The position numbers and the translations under genes were made by a program. 64,000 bases of DNA. It comes from Pyrinomonadaceae bacterium. Lineage in GTDB: Bacteria; Acidobacteriota; Blastocatellia; Pyrinomonadales; Pyrinomonadaceae. Where the stretch lies: assembly GCA_014380365.1 (NCBI GenBank), contig JACMJZ010000007.1:1-64000 (forward strand). The letters are read 5' to 3'. The notes under the pieces are model-generated. The model did not search any database. It saw only the letters and a program-made list of their open reading frames with translations, and had not been told where the DNA came from. Position 1 is the stretch's first letter. Every line of letters begins with the position of its first letter. Shown piece after piece: positions 45,691-54,847 of this stretch.

Positions 45691-46551
45691 ATGAGCTACC
45701 GGCATCAGGGAGAGCAGGAGCGGGCCGATGGCAAGCGCTCTTCGCCCAGTGTGGTGCGCTTGTTCGGTCAGATGATGATGCTCCCTTTCACGGTCTTCGC
45801 CTACGGTATTGAGTTGTTTGCCGAGATGATCCTGAGGCTGCAGCGGACGGCTGATCAGGGAATCGATTTGATGGTTGGCGAGGCCGCTCAGCCCGCCGCG
45901 CCTGTTGAGACCGGCGAAAGCCAGTCCAGCAATACGGCGGTTAGCACCAGGTGGAGCGCTCTTAACGATCAGGCGACAACTTTAACCAATGATGTAAACG
46001 TCGGTGATGCTAACGAAGTAATCGATAAGGAGACACAGATGAGCGACAAAGACTTAAGCGACGACCAATTAAAGTTGGTCAGATACAAAATCCTCTTCGT
46101 CAAACGTGACTACGAAACGGCTTTCCCCGAAAGGGAAGAGTTGGTGTCCGACAACATGACCGGAGAGGCCTACACCGCCTGGAAGATTGCCGAGTTCATC
46201 CAGCGCCTCGACAGGGAAGAACTTCCCGAGAAGTGGAGGAAGAAAGGCTACCCGAGGAAATACGCCGACGGAGATAAAAAAGACGGCAAGTATTACATCG
46301 GAAAGCTTGATGATGAGAACGACAAGAAATATCTCCGCGTCTATTTCGAAGTCCTCGAACGCTACGTGAGAGAGGAAGACGAGGATGACGAAGTAGATGT
46401 CCTCAGGGAGATTCGTGACGCCATCAAAGCCCTGCCTGGCGGTACTGGAACCGGCACCGGTACGGGCACCGGCGGTGGCGCGGGCACCGGCAGCGGGGCG
46501 GGTACTGGCACTGGAAGCGGCGGGAGTGCCGGCGGCGGTACAGGCTTTTAA
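45691..46551 (+). CDS. Helical phasin-like protein with Gly/Thr tail
   Basis: 286 aa. N-terminal helix (about 18-60) with phrases RLFGQMMMLPFTVFAYGIEL and ADQGIDLMVG, amphipathic like phasins. An acidic-basic charged segment (about 120-240) includes a Lys/Asp-rich block. The tail (about 255-286) is almost only Gly, Thr and Ser with GTGTGTG repeats, a flexible or spacer end. No family recognised. Likely start ATG 45691; the frame is also open from 45661. It lies between the dehalogenase and the 47016 gene. Confidence 0.6.
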   Translation: MSYRHQGEQERADGKRSSPSVVRLFGQMMMLPFTVFAYGIELFAEMILRLQRTADQGIDLMVGEAAQPAAPVETGESQSSNTAVSTRWSALNDQATTLTNDVNVGDANEVIDKETQMSDKDLSDDQLKLVRYKILFVKRDYETAFPEREELVSDNMTGEAYTAWKIAEFIQRLDREELPEKWRKKGYPRKYADGDKKDGKYYIGKLDDENDKKYLRVYFEVLERYVREEDEDDEVDVLREIRDAIKALPGGTGTGTGTGTGGGAGTGSGAGTGTGSGGSAGGGTGF

Positions 46552-47015
46552 CTCGCAGGCCGGCTGGGTATTCGTGCGTTGGACCACTGAAACGGCGCAG
46601 CGCTGATCTTCGCACCGAGGTGCGCTTCGCCCGCAAGTGGGCGCGCGGGGCGCCGTCGTTCGCAGTGACGCCGTCGATTGAGCCCGTGTCTCGAAGAGAA
46701 GTCACCTTCGGCTGAATGTTTTGAGGTTCCGCTCAGGACCCCGTTCAAGCTTGCTGCAGTGGGCCCCCGATCGGGTTCGCTGGTTGCAGCGGCACTCAGG
46801 AGGGAACAGGAGCGTTCGAAGGAAAGAGAATACGCTCGCTCAATTCGACAATCGGGATTTCGGCACACTCGCTCTCTCTCATGCAAGTCTTCCGCATCAT
46901 CGATCCGGACGGCAAGTATCGCGCGGCGATCAACAGCAGGGGACACTAATAACTGCGTCCCTGTGCGCATATGAAAGTTAGGTGACAAGAGTGAACCAGC
47001 GAAGGAGGCTGATTC
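46552..47015. other. Gap with a truncated paralogue
   Basis: 464 bp. Apart from the remnant at 46842-46949 I see no coding signal. A GC-rich patch around 46570-46690 has short inverted repeats (CGCACCGAGGTGCG near 46612) of unclear role. Confidence 0.45.
46842..46949 (+). pseudogene. 3' remnant of a paralogue of the 47016 gene
   Basis: A 35-codon frame reads NSTIGISAHSLSLMQVFRI, then IDPDGKYRAA, and stops at TAA 46947-46949. It aligns over about 33 residues with the C-terminus of the neighbouring 414-aa protein (NSVVIFQPHVSASLYVLRL, HDPEGRF). No upstream part is left in frame. It probably records a tandem duplication followed by deletion. Confidence 0.6.
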
Positions 47016-48260
47016 ATGAGCAACCAACAAGCATCCAGGGGCGCTGCCGCAGAGCCCCCGACGCAAGCGCACGCAACCTCTGGCGGGTATTCCCCGCAGG
47101 TTTTGCAGCGTCTGGTCGATAAGGCCGCATACTTCAACGCCTTTTCACTCCCGGACGCGAAAGACTCGAGCGTGGCCATTCGCGGCCAGAACAGCAACGG
47201 CGATTGCATCGGCTTCCGTGTTAACGAAGACTTGCACCGTCTTGCAGTCACGGTACAGGCCCCCACCGTCGATGGCGGGCTGAAGGCGGCGAATGCAGTA
47301 GGCGAGTCGTACGGAAAGTTCAAGCACCGTTGGGTGCTTGCTCCTGACGATTTTGTTGGTGCGCCGGGCCGTGAACCTCCGGCCACGCCCCTGGATCCGT
47401 CGCGCTCTCAACGCTTCATCATGATGGATGGCGTATGCACCTTCGGCGACGGCAAGGACGGCTTCCGAGGCTTCGGCGCAGGCGTAACTTTTCCCATGAT
47501 CACCGACGGGCGGACGCAACTACTTGCTGCCACCGTTGGCACTATCCTCGAAGGGTTCGGCTCATTCAAAAACCATGAGGAAGGTACATATGTTCACTGC
47601 GGTTCGCTTTCGAGTGAGCATGGGTTCACGGGCAACCTGCTGCTGCGCGTCATGGACTCGCAGGGCACGCTCCGCACTACTGGCAGCCTGCCAGTTTCAA
47701 GAAGGCAGTCTTTTCCCGAACCGGACATCACTTACATCGTGTTCCGCGGACAGGCGGTGGAAACCGACCCGGTTACGCCGCGGGTCGGGCCGGACGGCCA
47801 ATTTCGCGGGCTAAAGGTGGTGCAGGGGCTGAGACTGATCAGCCTCAACTCGGCGCTGGACGACGGGCCGCGGAGTGTTGCACGCGTGGGGCAGACTATC
47901 GGGAAGATCACTGCTCACGTGGACTTCAATCCCACCGCCCCGGGTGGTACGGCGCTAAATCCGATCCCCTTCACGACCTTTGACGAACTCGAGTTTATCG
48001 ACGGCGCAGGTCGCTCCATCGGTGGGTTCTCAGCTGACAGCAGCGAAGGCCGGGTCTTCAACATCAAGGTAGCAGGACAGGCGGGAATACGGTTCGGAGG
48101 TGTCGGGCCGATCCTGAATGGAACGGGCCCGTTTCAGGGGATGAAGGGTCTGATGACGGATAATTCGGTGGTCATCTTTCAGCCCCACGTCAGCGCCAGC
48201 CTGTATGTGCTGCGCTTGCACGATCCGGAGGGCAGGTTTCGCTCCACCGTGTCGAGCTGA
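47016..48260 (+). CDS. Conserved hypothetical beta-rich protein
   Basis: 414 aa, no signal peptide or membrane segment; short turns and Gly/Asp-rich strands suggest a beta-barrel or sandwich (GDGKDGFRGFGAG, 'GSFKNHEEGTYVHCG', DGQFRGLKVV). A paralogous 3' fragment lies just upstream. I do not recognise a family. AAGGAGG stands 7 nt before the ATG. Its place between phasin-like and DUF1702-like genes suggests it works in the same assembly, perhaps binding the product. Confidence 0.7.
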   Translation: MSNQQASRGAAAEPPTQAHATSGGYSPQVLQRLVDKAAYFNAFSLPDAKDSSVAIRGQNSNGDCIGFRVNEDLHRLAVTVQAPTVDGGLKAANAVGESYGKFKHRWVLAPDDFVGAPGREPPATPLDPSRSQRFIMMDGVCTFGDGKDGFRGFGAGVTFPMITDGRTQLLAATVGTILEGFGSFKNHEEGTYVHCGSLSSEHGFTGNLLLRVMDSQGTLRTTGSLPVSRRQSFPEPDITYIVFRGQAVETDPVTPRVGPDGQFRGLKVVQGLRLISLNSALDDGPRSVARVGQTIGKITAHVDFNPTAPGGTALNPIPFTTFDELEFIDGAGRSIGGFSADSSEGRVFNIKVAGQAGIRFGGVGPILNGTGPFQGMKGLMTDNSVVIFQPHVSASLYVLRLHDPEGRFRSTVSS

Positions 48261-48298
48261 TGCGTTTGATCACGCACCTACTATGAACGGCCAGCCTA

Positions 48299-49708
48299 AT
48301 GAACGAGTTGCTCAAAGCGGCGGCAAGGTTCTGTTGGACCATAACGCTCTTTGGAGCCAGTCAGCTCGGCGAAACTTTTTCACGCCGCGACCCGTATCGC
48401 GCGACGGCTGCTTTCGACGCCGTGACGCGCGCTACCGAAGGGGAGTTGGGCGACGTGCTTAAAAGGGTCTTCCAGGCAGGTGACCGTTTACAACAGGGGT
48501 TGTGTGACCTGGCGCCGGCTTTACTCACGCCCGGCGCATACACTTCTCGAGGCATGATGAGAACGAGTCTTAAGGTGGTGCAGCAATCGGCAGCGGTGCT
48601 CGGCGCGCTCGCCCCGTCGGTCGAAGCTCGCGCCTCACTCCAGGAGTTTCAGAACAAGTTAGAGGTCTTCGACTTGTTCGAAAACGTCGACACGGTGTTG
48701 CGAATTCCGCGTGGCGTATCCGTCCCTCTTGCACAACTGGTCGAGCATGCTTCCGGCCGCGACACCTTTACGGCCGTGTGGGCCACGGAAGGTATCGGCC
48801 ACTTTTTTGCCGAAACCATCTGGGAGGCGAACGGGACGCCGCGCGGCCTCCTACAAGGGACCGCCGCACGAAGCGTACCGGCGAGGACTCTAGCAGCCTT
48901 GCACGCCGGGATGGGCCTTTCGGTGGCGAATCGGATCCTCGCCAGAGTGAAGTCACAGTCAAGCCAGTGCCACACGTCGTGCGATCTACCTGGTGCTCTC
49001 ATGCAGTTTCTCGCGCTGTGCAGGGACAATTCCACGGAGGGGTACGTCGGGGCAGCTTATGAAGCCATGGGTCTGGTGGCGCGCAACCTTTATCCGCATA
49101 TGGTCAACCACCTGCATACACACCTGTCGGAGATGGGCGAGGCCCTGACGGAGTATTTCTGGCACGGCGTAGGCCGGGGGATCTATTTCTCTCCCATCAA
49201 TTATTTTCCGCTTGGCAGCTCGTCATTCCAAGCTATGGAAATGGCCCGGCGTGAACCGCCCGATGAGCGAAGCCGGGGCAATGCGCTGGCGGGCCTGGTC
49301 TGGGCGCAACTCCTCGTCAACCTTCGTCAGCCTGAGATTGTGGAAGGTCTTTTGGCCGAGTGCTCGGGCCCGTTTGAGGCCGGCGCTTTTGCCAATGGCG
49401 TCAGCTCGGCGACCGTAATCTGGCGCGACTCAACGGACGGCGACCCGCACCTCGAGGCCCTTTGTCGTTACCGTCCCCAGACATTGCAGCCGGAGTTAGC
49501 GGCCCGCTGGCGCGAACTGGTGGAAATACCCTGCCGCCGTGCGCTGGATGAATACTACGACATCCTCAAGGACCACGATTGCGTCGGCGAGGTCTTCCGC
49601 GTCCGCCCGCTACCTCAATTGATGCGAGATCTAAGAACAGCGGACAATCCCGCGAAGGGTCAGTCCAGCGCAGGCGGTTCCGCAAACGACTATGAGACAA
49701 CTTCTTGA
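48299..49708 (+). CDS. DUF1702-like protein with a divergent N-terminal domain
   Basis: 469 aa, paralogue of the 40611 protein. The shared domain is less conserved (KAAARFCWTITLFGASQ, ATEGELGDVLKRVFQAGDRLQQG). Its DUF1702-like part keeps YVGAAYEAMGLV and YFWHGVGRGIYF and 'LVNLRQPEIVEGLL'. The function is unknown. The stop overlaps a small downstream frame at 49692. It probably pairs with the other DUF1702-like protein. Confidence 0.72.
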   Translation: MNELLKAAARFCWTITLFGASQLGETFSRRDPYRATAAFDAVTRATEGELGDVLKRVFQAGDRLQQGLCDLAPALLTPGAYTSRGMMRTSLKVVQQSAAVLGALAPSVEARASLQEFQNKLEVFDLFENVDTVLRIPRGVSVPLAQLVEHASGRDTFTAVWATEGIGHFFAETIWEANGTPRGLLQGTAARSVPARTLAALHAGMGLSVANRILARVKSQSSQCHTSCDLPGALMQFLALCRDNSTEGYVGAAYEAMGLVARNLYPHMVNHLHTHLSEMGEALTEYFWHGVGRGIYFSPINYFPLGSSSFQAMEMARREPPDERSRGNALAGLVWAQLLVNLRQPEIVEGLLAECSGPFEAGAFANGVSSATVIWRDSTDGDPHLEALCRYRPQTLQPELAARWRELVEIPCRRALDEYYDILKDHDCVGEVFRVRPLPQLMRDLRTADNPAKGQSSAGGSANDYETTS

Positions 49709-49958
49709 GTTGGTGCTGCTTCGCCCTCTAAGCGCTTTCCTTTCAAGTGCCGAATTGCTGGACCGAAAGATGAGGGGGGACCAGATGATTGACGGGATGA
49801 TAAGCCGAATGGTTCACACCCTGAGCAGTCCTTATTTAAATCGTCCCGACCCTAGTCGCTGGCCGCCGGATAAATTAGGGAACGGGGCGGGGCAGGACGA
49901 CAGCCAGGCAGCGAGTGAAAACGACGGGCGCGTCTGCAGAAGGAGACGATGTGAGTAA
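49692..49958 (+). CDS. Small helical protein (possible)
   Basis: 88 aa. The N-terminal half is an amphipathic helix (LLELVLLRPLSAFLSSAELLD, MIDGMISRMVHTL) similar in style to the phasin-like helix of the 45691 protein. The C-terminus is Asp/Arg-rich. It overlaps the DUF1702-like stop by 17 bp and the next start by 8 bp, as is common in this locus, but no clear ribosome site is seen. It may be a chance frame. Confidence 0.45.
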   Translation: MRQLLELVLLRPLSAFLSSAELLDRKMRGDQMIDGMISRMVHTLSSPYLNRPDPSRWPPDKLGNGAGQDDSQAASENDGRVCRRRRCE

Positions 49959-51231
49959 CGGATTGGGCGACAGCGCGCGGGAAACGGAGTGGGGCGTGGG
50001 AGCGCTGACCGAAGAAGACCGTGCCGTGATCAGCAACGTCGAGGGTTTTCTGCGCGATGGCCTGGCGTTAAAGCGTTGGTGGGAGGAGGCGGATGCCACG
50101 AACAGCTACGCTCAACGGTTCCCACTCGACCGCGAGTTTAACCGTCCCGCGAGTGCCTACGGCTTTTTCGACCAGGTGAAAATCTCAAGCGGCATGTTGC
50201 CGGTGATGGGCAACGTTCAGGATATGTTTTACGACCAGCCCCGCTCGCCGACGCGGCAACAGAGTGAGGCTGCTGCCTGGATGCGCGATCAGATACGGGA
50301 GTTCGTCCTTCACTACTTCATGCGCATCAGTGCCTTTCGCGAGCCGGAGGCTTACGTTCCGGAAAGCCGTACCGCGCCCGGCTCCCTCGAGCCCCTAAGC
50401 CTGTGTCCGGAGGAAGATATTCTGCGGCGGGGCTTCGGCTTCCGTCAACTCTATTACAAGCTGAGCGGCACCGGCGAACTCGGCAAGTTTCCGACGCGTG
50501 AGGGGCCCGCCATCATTGACCTGCGCGAGATCGGTACCAGGTATGAATGGATTGTGCTTCGAGTAAAGATCTTCGACTTCAACTTCACCTTCAAGCCCTT
50601 TGGATCAGGTGGCCCATCGGTCTCCCTACCACTCAACGAACAAAGCCATCTCATCATGAGTCGCGAGTTTATACAGGACGAAACTAACCCCGAACCGGGC
50701 GTGCTGGGCCGCTACGGGATGGGCTACGCCTTCGTCCGCGAGTTGAAGCCAAGTTTGACTGCCTATGGACCAGGAGAGTTCAGGGCGGCCATCGAGACCT
50801 TCAAGTTTGATGTGCTCGAGAGTGGGGAGATCAGAGTGAGGATGGTATTCGTTGCCGATCGCCCGCAAAAGGTGTTGAACGTGCAACTCGATCCCGTGAA
50901 CTGGACTTTTGGCATCTCCGACCTCTTCACGTTTGGGATGACCTCGCGCCTGCTGTCACCTGTGAAAAGCATGCTGGACCGGTTACCCACAAACGTTGCC
51001 ACGTTCGATCCGGTATTTCCGTCCATCGCCTTGATCAACGCTCTGACAGCAAACCAGGCGTCGGAAGTGTTGTGCCTCTCTAAGGAAACGCTGGAGACAG
51101 AGTTTCTGGTCAAGCACTTCATGCAGCACTACCAGACGATGGTGGGATCGCTGACGACCTGGCGCGGGGTTCCAGATTGGCTCGACAGCGCTGCCGTGCC
51201 TGAATGGGTCGTAGCGGGAAGGAACGCGTGA
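49951..51231 (+). CDS. Conserved hypothetical protein
   Basis: 426 aa, soluble, no recognised domain. Middle part (about 160-320) is beta-rich with LYYKLSGTGELG and 'DFNFTFKPFGSGG'; the N-terminal part is helical. The start is GTG at 49951 with AGGAG 5 nt upstream; the frame is also open from 49915. Its GTGA stop/start overlap with the patatin gene suggests joint function, such as supplying or holding the lipid substrate. Confidence 0.65.
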   Translation: MSNGLGDSARETEWGVGALTEEDRAVISNVEGFLRDGLALKRWWEEADATNSYAQRFPLDREFNRPASAYGFFDQVKISSGMLPVMGNVQDMFYDQPRSPTRQQSEAAAWMRDQIREFVLHYFMRISAFREPEAYVPESRTAPGSLEPLSLCPEEDILRRGFGFRQLYYKLSGTGELGKFPTREGPAIIDLREIGTRYEWIVLRVKIFDFNFTFKPFGSGGPSVSLPLNEQSHLIMSREFIQDETNPEPGVLGRYGMGYAFVRELKPSLTAYGPGEFRAAIETFKFDVLESGEIRVRMVFVADRPQKVLNVQLDPVNWTFGISDLFTFGMTSRLLSPVKSMLDRLPTNVATFDPVFPSIALINALTANQASEVLCLSKETLETEFLVKHFMQHYQTMVGSLTTWRGVPDWLDSAAVPEWVVAGRNA

Positions 51232-52478
51232 GCGAGCAAAACGACGAAAAGATGGCAATGGTCCTCTCGGGTGGGGGCGCTTACGGCGCTTACGAGGTAG
51301 GCGTGATGAAGGCCCTGCTCGGCGGCGAGATGAAGGGGGCCGGCTACCACTCGCTCGAACCGGACGTCTACACGGGGACGAGCGTCGGATCCTTCAACGC
51401 CGCGGTCATGGTGTCGCAGCCGGACGTGACTGGCTTGCGGGCGGTTGAGCGCCTCGAAGAGATCTGGCTCAACGAGGTGGCCGAGGGCAGCGGCAGTTGC
51501 GGAAATGGGGTTTACCGTTTCCGCGCCAACCCCCTGCGCTATCTCGACCCCGACTGCTTCGCTAACCCTTTCCAGCCGATCGCTGACCTCAGCGGCGACG
51601 CCGCATTCCTCGCGCGCAGTTTCTTTACGAGGGGGTTTAACTTTTTGGCGGCCCGCGGCCTGGTTAAGCGCGCCCTGCAACTGGTTGACCTCAGCGCGTT
51701 CATCTCCGTCGAGCCTTTCCGCGAGATGCTCGGGAGAACCCTCAGGCTGGAGACGGTTCGCCACTCGCCAAAGGAGCTGCGCATTGTGGCGACAAACTGG
51801 GAGACAGGTGAGGTCACGATATTCGAAAACCACCATATCAATGAGGAGTTCGGGCGCGAGATGATTATGGCCTCGGCGGCCATACCCGGCATCTTCCCGC
51901 CGGTCCGCATTGGCAGTGACCTGTACGTCGATGGCGGCACAGTCATGAACACGCCGCTCAACTGCGCGATCCAGGCCGGGGCAACTACGCTATTCGTCGT
52001 ATACCTCGACCCGGATGTCGCCAATATCCCCGTCCAGAGGTTGACGAACACCATTGACACAATGGATCGCGTCTACACCATCATGCTTGCCACTAAAATC
52101 AACGAGGACATTGATACCGCCGCCTGGATCAACGAAGGCCTGACCGTCATGGAGCGCGTGGCTGCCGCCGGTTCAGCGGAAGACCTGTCCGCCCCGGAAG
52201 TCACGGCGTTCATCCGAGTCATCGCGCAGATATACGAGCGCATGCAGGCCGGTCAGCTATACAAGAAGCTGACCATCCACCGCTTTCACCCACACGACGA
52301 TTTAGGCGGGCCGACCGGCATGCTCAACTTCAGACGAGAGGCCGTCAGCCGTCTAATCGACCGCGGTTTTGAAGACGCGGTTTATCACGACTGTTATCAA
52401 AGTCATTGCATTTTCCCCGACTCGCAGCCGCCACCACCAAAGTACATGGGGTCGCGGTGGTTGCAAACGGCCATGTGA
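51228..52478 (+). CDS. Patatin-like phospholipase
   Basis: 416 aa with the Ser-Asp dyad: oxyanion block SGGGAYGAYEVG (about residue 12), nucleophile elbow GTSVGS and Asp in YVDGGTVM. These enzymes cleave acyl esters of phospholipids or other lipids in the cytoplasm or at membranes. The GTG start overlaps the preceding TGA by 4 bp. It has no signal peptide. It fits the acyl-lipid chemistry of the locus (acyltransferase at 36469). Confidence 0.92.
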   Translation: MSEQNDEKMAMVLSGGGAYGAYEVGVMKALLGGEMKGAGYHSLEPDVYTGTSVGSFNAAVMVSQPDVTGLRAVERLEEIWLNEVAEGSGSCGNGVYRFRANPLRYLDPDCFANPFQPIADLSGDAAFLARSFFTRGFNFLAARGLVKRALQLVDLSAFISVEPFREMLGRTLRLETVRHSPKELRIVATNWETGEVTIFENHHINEEFGREMIMASAAIPGIFPPVRIGSDLYVDGGTVMNTPLNCAIQAGATTLFVVYLDPDVANIPVQRLTNTIDTMDRVYTIMLATKINEDIDTAAWINEGLTVMERVAAAGSAEDLSAPEVTAFIRVIAQIYERMQAGQLYKKLTIHRFHPHDDLGGPTGMLNFRREAVSRLIDRGFEDAVYHDCYQSHCIFPDSQPPPPKYMGSRWLQTAM

Positions 52479-52505
52479 GCGTCGGGCGCGCAGGCTGTTT
52501 GAACG

Positions 52506-52588
52506 TTCCCTGATTAAAAGCTCACTCGTCAGGGTGTTCCCTGATCGATCCGCACTTTCCCTGATCAAACTGAACTTCGTTCCCTGAT
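52506..52588. repeat. Four TTCCCTGAT direct repeats
   Basis: TTCCCTGAT occurs at 52506, 52537, 52557 and 52580 (start positions), spaced 31, 20 and 23 nt, in the 279-bp gap after the patatin gene. Related TTCCCT elements occur at 25085-25165. They may be a regulator binding array or a small dispersed repeat. Confidence 0.6.
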
Positions 52589-52757
52589 AGACAGAACCTC
52601 GTGCGTGTGAGAAATGATAGCGAGTTGTGCGGCGTTGCGATGGTTGAAGCGTGTCATCACGCGCGGCGGTCGATGGGTCAGCTTTTACTTCGCAGACAAT
52701 TTGCTTCATTGGCCGGACGGGTCTTGTGTCGGCCGAGATGCAAAAAAGGAGATTGGC

Positions 52758-54209
52758 ATGTCGCAAGATCAACAGAAAGCGGCCATTGAGGAACTGCGGA
52801 CACAGGTTTCGCGAATGCTCGACGGCCTTGATCAGGAGATGCCCATTGCGGCGACGGTAGCCTTCAGTGTGAACAAAGCTAAGGAGAGCATTTTTGCCAG
52901 GAACAACGAGGTCCTCGCGCTGGCCACGCTGAAGCTACCCGGCTGCAACGTCTACGGCTACCACGAGCGCAGGCAGGTGGAAGGCGAACCCATCCGTGAC
53001 AACCCTGATTATCTCATTTACGAAAACTGGGAGACTGTCAGACAGTTCCGAAAACAATGGGAATCCGAACACCTGAAGAAGTTTCAGTTCAGTGTCGGAG
53101 AGCTCATCGTCGGCCCGCCCGACCTCAGGTGGTATTTCGGCTGGTCGAGCGCCAGAACGAGCGGTCGCGTCTCGAAGACCGGGCAACAGAAATGTTGGGA
53201 CACGAGTGGCGCTCCTGTCGAGTGCGTGTGGACCGGGCAGGATGGGGAGATTCGCGCAGGCGCATCTTGGCCCACGCAACGTTTCACCGATAACGGCAAC
53301 GGCACAGTGAAGGACAACCTGACGGGACTCCTATGGTTGAAGGAGGCCGACTGGTTCGGCGAGGTGACCTGGGATCAGGCGCTGACTTACGCACGCAACC
53401 TCGCCGCCGGCAGCGCCGGCTTATCGGACGGGAGCAAGGCTGGAGACTGGCGACTGCCGAACATCAAGGAGCTATTCAGTCTGATCGATTACGGAAGCGG
53501 TGATCCGATAATTCCTCATGACCATCCGTTCACAAACGTAAGGTCGGCCATCTACTGGACTGGTACGACACTCGCTGCTGCGCCGACTCTCGCCTGGATG
53601 ATGACACTCGGCATTGGCCCCACCGTTTTCGATCTCAAGCTAAATGCCAACCGCATGTGGCCGGTCCGCGAGGGTGAGAAGTTGCGGGTGCCGCAGACCG
53701 GCCAGAAGAAGTGCTGGGACTCGAAGGGTAATGTCATTGATTGCGCCGGCACGGGGCAGGACGGTGAGAGGCAGGCAGGGGCGGCTTGGCCCGATCCACG
53801 CTTCCGGGACAACGGCGACGGCACGGTGACGGACAACCTGACCCAACTTATCTGGCTCAAGAACGCCAACCCCTTCGGTTTCAGGACATGGCAACAGGCC
53901 CTGGATGACTGCAATAACATGGCGAGTGGCAGCAACGGTCTGAGCGACGCCAGCGAGTCAGGCGAGTGGCGGCTGCCAAACATTAAGGAGATAGAGAGTC
54001 TGGTTGACTATGACAGGTTCGCTCCATGTCTGCCGGACGGAGGGCAGAATTTCACTGGGGTCAGGCCCTCAAGCTACTGGACATCGACCTCGGTTGCGGC
54101 GGCTCCCAGTGAGGCAATGTTCATCATCCTGGGAGTCGGGCCCGCAATCTTCGAAAGCAAGGAGCATGCGTTTTTTGTATGGCCGGTCAGGAATCGGCGG
54201 CCGACTTGA
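52758..54209 (+). CDS. ABM-like domain plus two DUF1566 (Lcl C-terminal-like) domains, first copy
   Basis: 483 aa. Residues about 1-120 resemble an antibiotic-biosynthesis-monooxygenase/dimeric ferredoxin-like fold (KLPGCNVYGYHERRQ, YLIYENWETVRQFRKQW). Two DUF1566 domains follow, each starting TGQxKCWD and carrying TGQDGE, a NLT-type strand, WDQALTYARNL/WQQALDDCNNM and DWRLPNIKEL. DUF1566 proteins are usually surface or extracytoplasmic and of unknown function; no signal peptide is seen here. The ATG at 52758 has AAGGAG upstream; the frame opens earlier in non-coding sequence. A paralogue lies at 54848. Confidence 0.8.
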   Translation: MSQDQQKAAIEELRTQVSRMLDGLDQEMPIAATVAFSVNKAKESIFARNNEVLALATLKLPGCNVYGYHERRQVEGEPIRDNPDYLIYENWETVRQFRKQWESEHLKKFQFSVGELIVGPPDLRWYFGWSSARTSGRVSKTGQQKCWDTSGAPVECVWTGQDGEIRAGASWPTQRFTDNGNGTVKDNLTGLLWLKEADWFGEVTWDQALTYARNLAAGSAGLSDGSKAGDWRLPNIKELFSLIDYGSGDPIIPHDHPFTNVRSAIYWTGTTLAAAPTLAWMMTLGIGPTVFDLKLNANRMWPVREGEKLRVPQTGQKKCWDSKGNVIDCAGTGQDGERQAGAAWPDPRFRDNGDGTVTDNLTQLIWLKNANPFGFRTWQQALDDCNNMASGSNGLSDASESGEWRLPNIKEIESLVDYDRFAPCLPDGGQNFTGVRPSSYWTSTSVAAAPSEAMFIILGVGPAIFESKEHAFFVWPVRNRRPT

Positions 54210-54374
54210 TGATCCGGCAAGTACGCACACGGGAAAGTTGGCGCAATACGAACAAAGACTACCGAGGACTGGTGAGCCCTTCGTTCACGGCTAGCCGATG
54301 CACGGAACCTTTGGCAAGCCTGCCCAACTCAGCTGGGTAATTACAGGTCGCCTTGATCCCAAAAGGAGGTAGAC

Positions 54375-54806
54375 ATGCGGATAGAGAACCCCCGTCGTTA
54401 TCTGATCGGAGCTGGAATTCTGCTCTTCCTGATTGCTCTGATTTTTGGCCTGATATTCCCGAGGCTGGCAAACCCGCGCATGGGCCTGAGTGCACATCTC
54501 ATCGGTCTTCAGGGCGGTGTGTTCCTAGCCGTTCTTGGTTTGATTTGGAGCGAGCTTAATCTCTCGCCCTCGCTTGCGAAGGCCACTATCTGGTTAGGAC
54601 TCTACGGTTGCTACGGGAATTTTGTCACGAATGTTATTGCCGCGGCTTACGCCACAAATCGCTTGCAGCCAATATTCGGTTCAGGCAAGTTCGCGGGTGA
54701 CGTGCCTGAGAATATCGTTAGCTTCGGCCTGATCACAATCGCAGCCGCGATTGCTGCATGCTGCGTCCTGGTGCTTTGGGGGCTGCGCCGAAAAGTTGCA
54801 GTGTGA
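54375..54806 (+). CDS. Hydroxylaminobenzene mutase-like (HabA/HabB) membrane protein
   Basis: 143 aa with four membrane helices. The family phrase AHLIGLQGGVFLAVLGLIW (helix 2) and the NFVTNVIAAAY block match hydroxylaminobenzene mutase-type proteins. Characterised members isomerise hydroxylaminobenzene to aminophenol; here the substrate is unknown. GGAGG lies 6 nt before the ATG. It is flanked by the two DUF1566 genes, so it probably acts in the same branch. Confidence 0.75.
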   Translation: MRIENPRRYLIGAGILLFLIALIFGLIFPRLANPRMGLSAHLIGLQGGVFLAVLGLIWSELNLSPSLAKATIWLGLYGCYGNFVTNVIAAAYATNRLQPIFGSGKFAGDVPENIVSFGLITIAAAIAACCVLVLWGLRRKVAV

Positions 54807-54847
54807 GCACCGGGGTGCACGTCGAACGCGCAGAGGAGAAGATCGCC

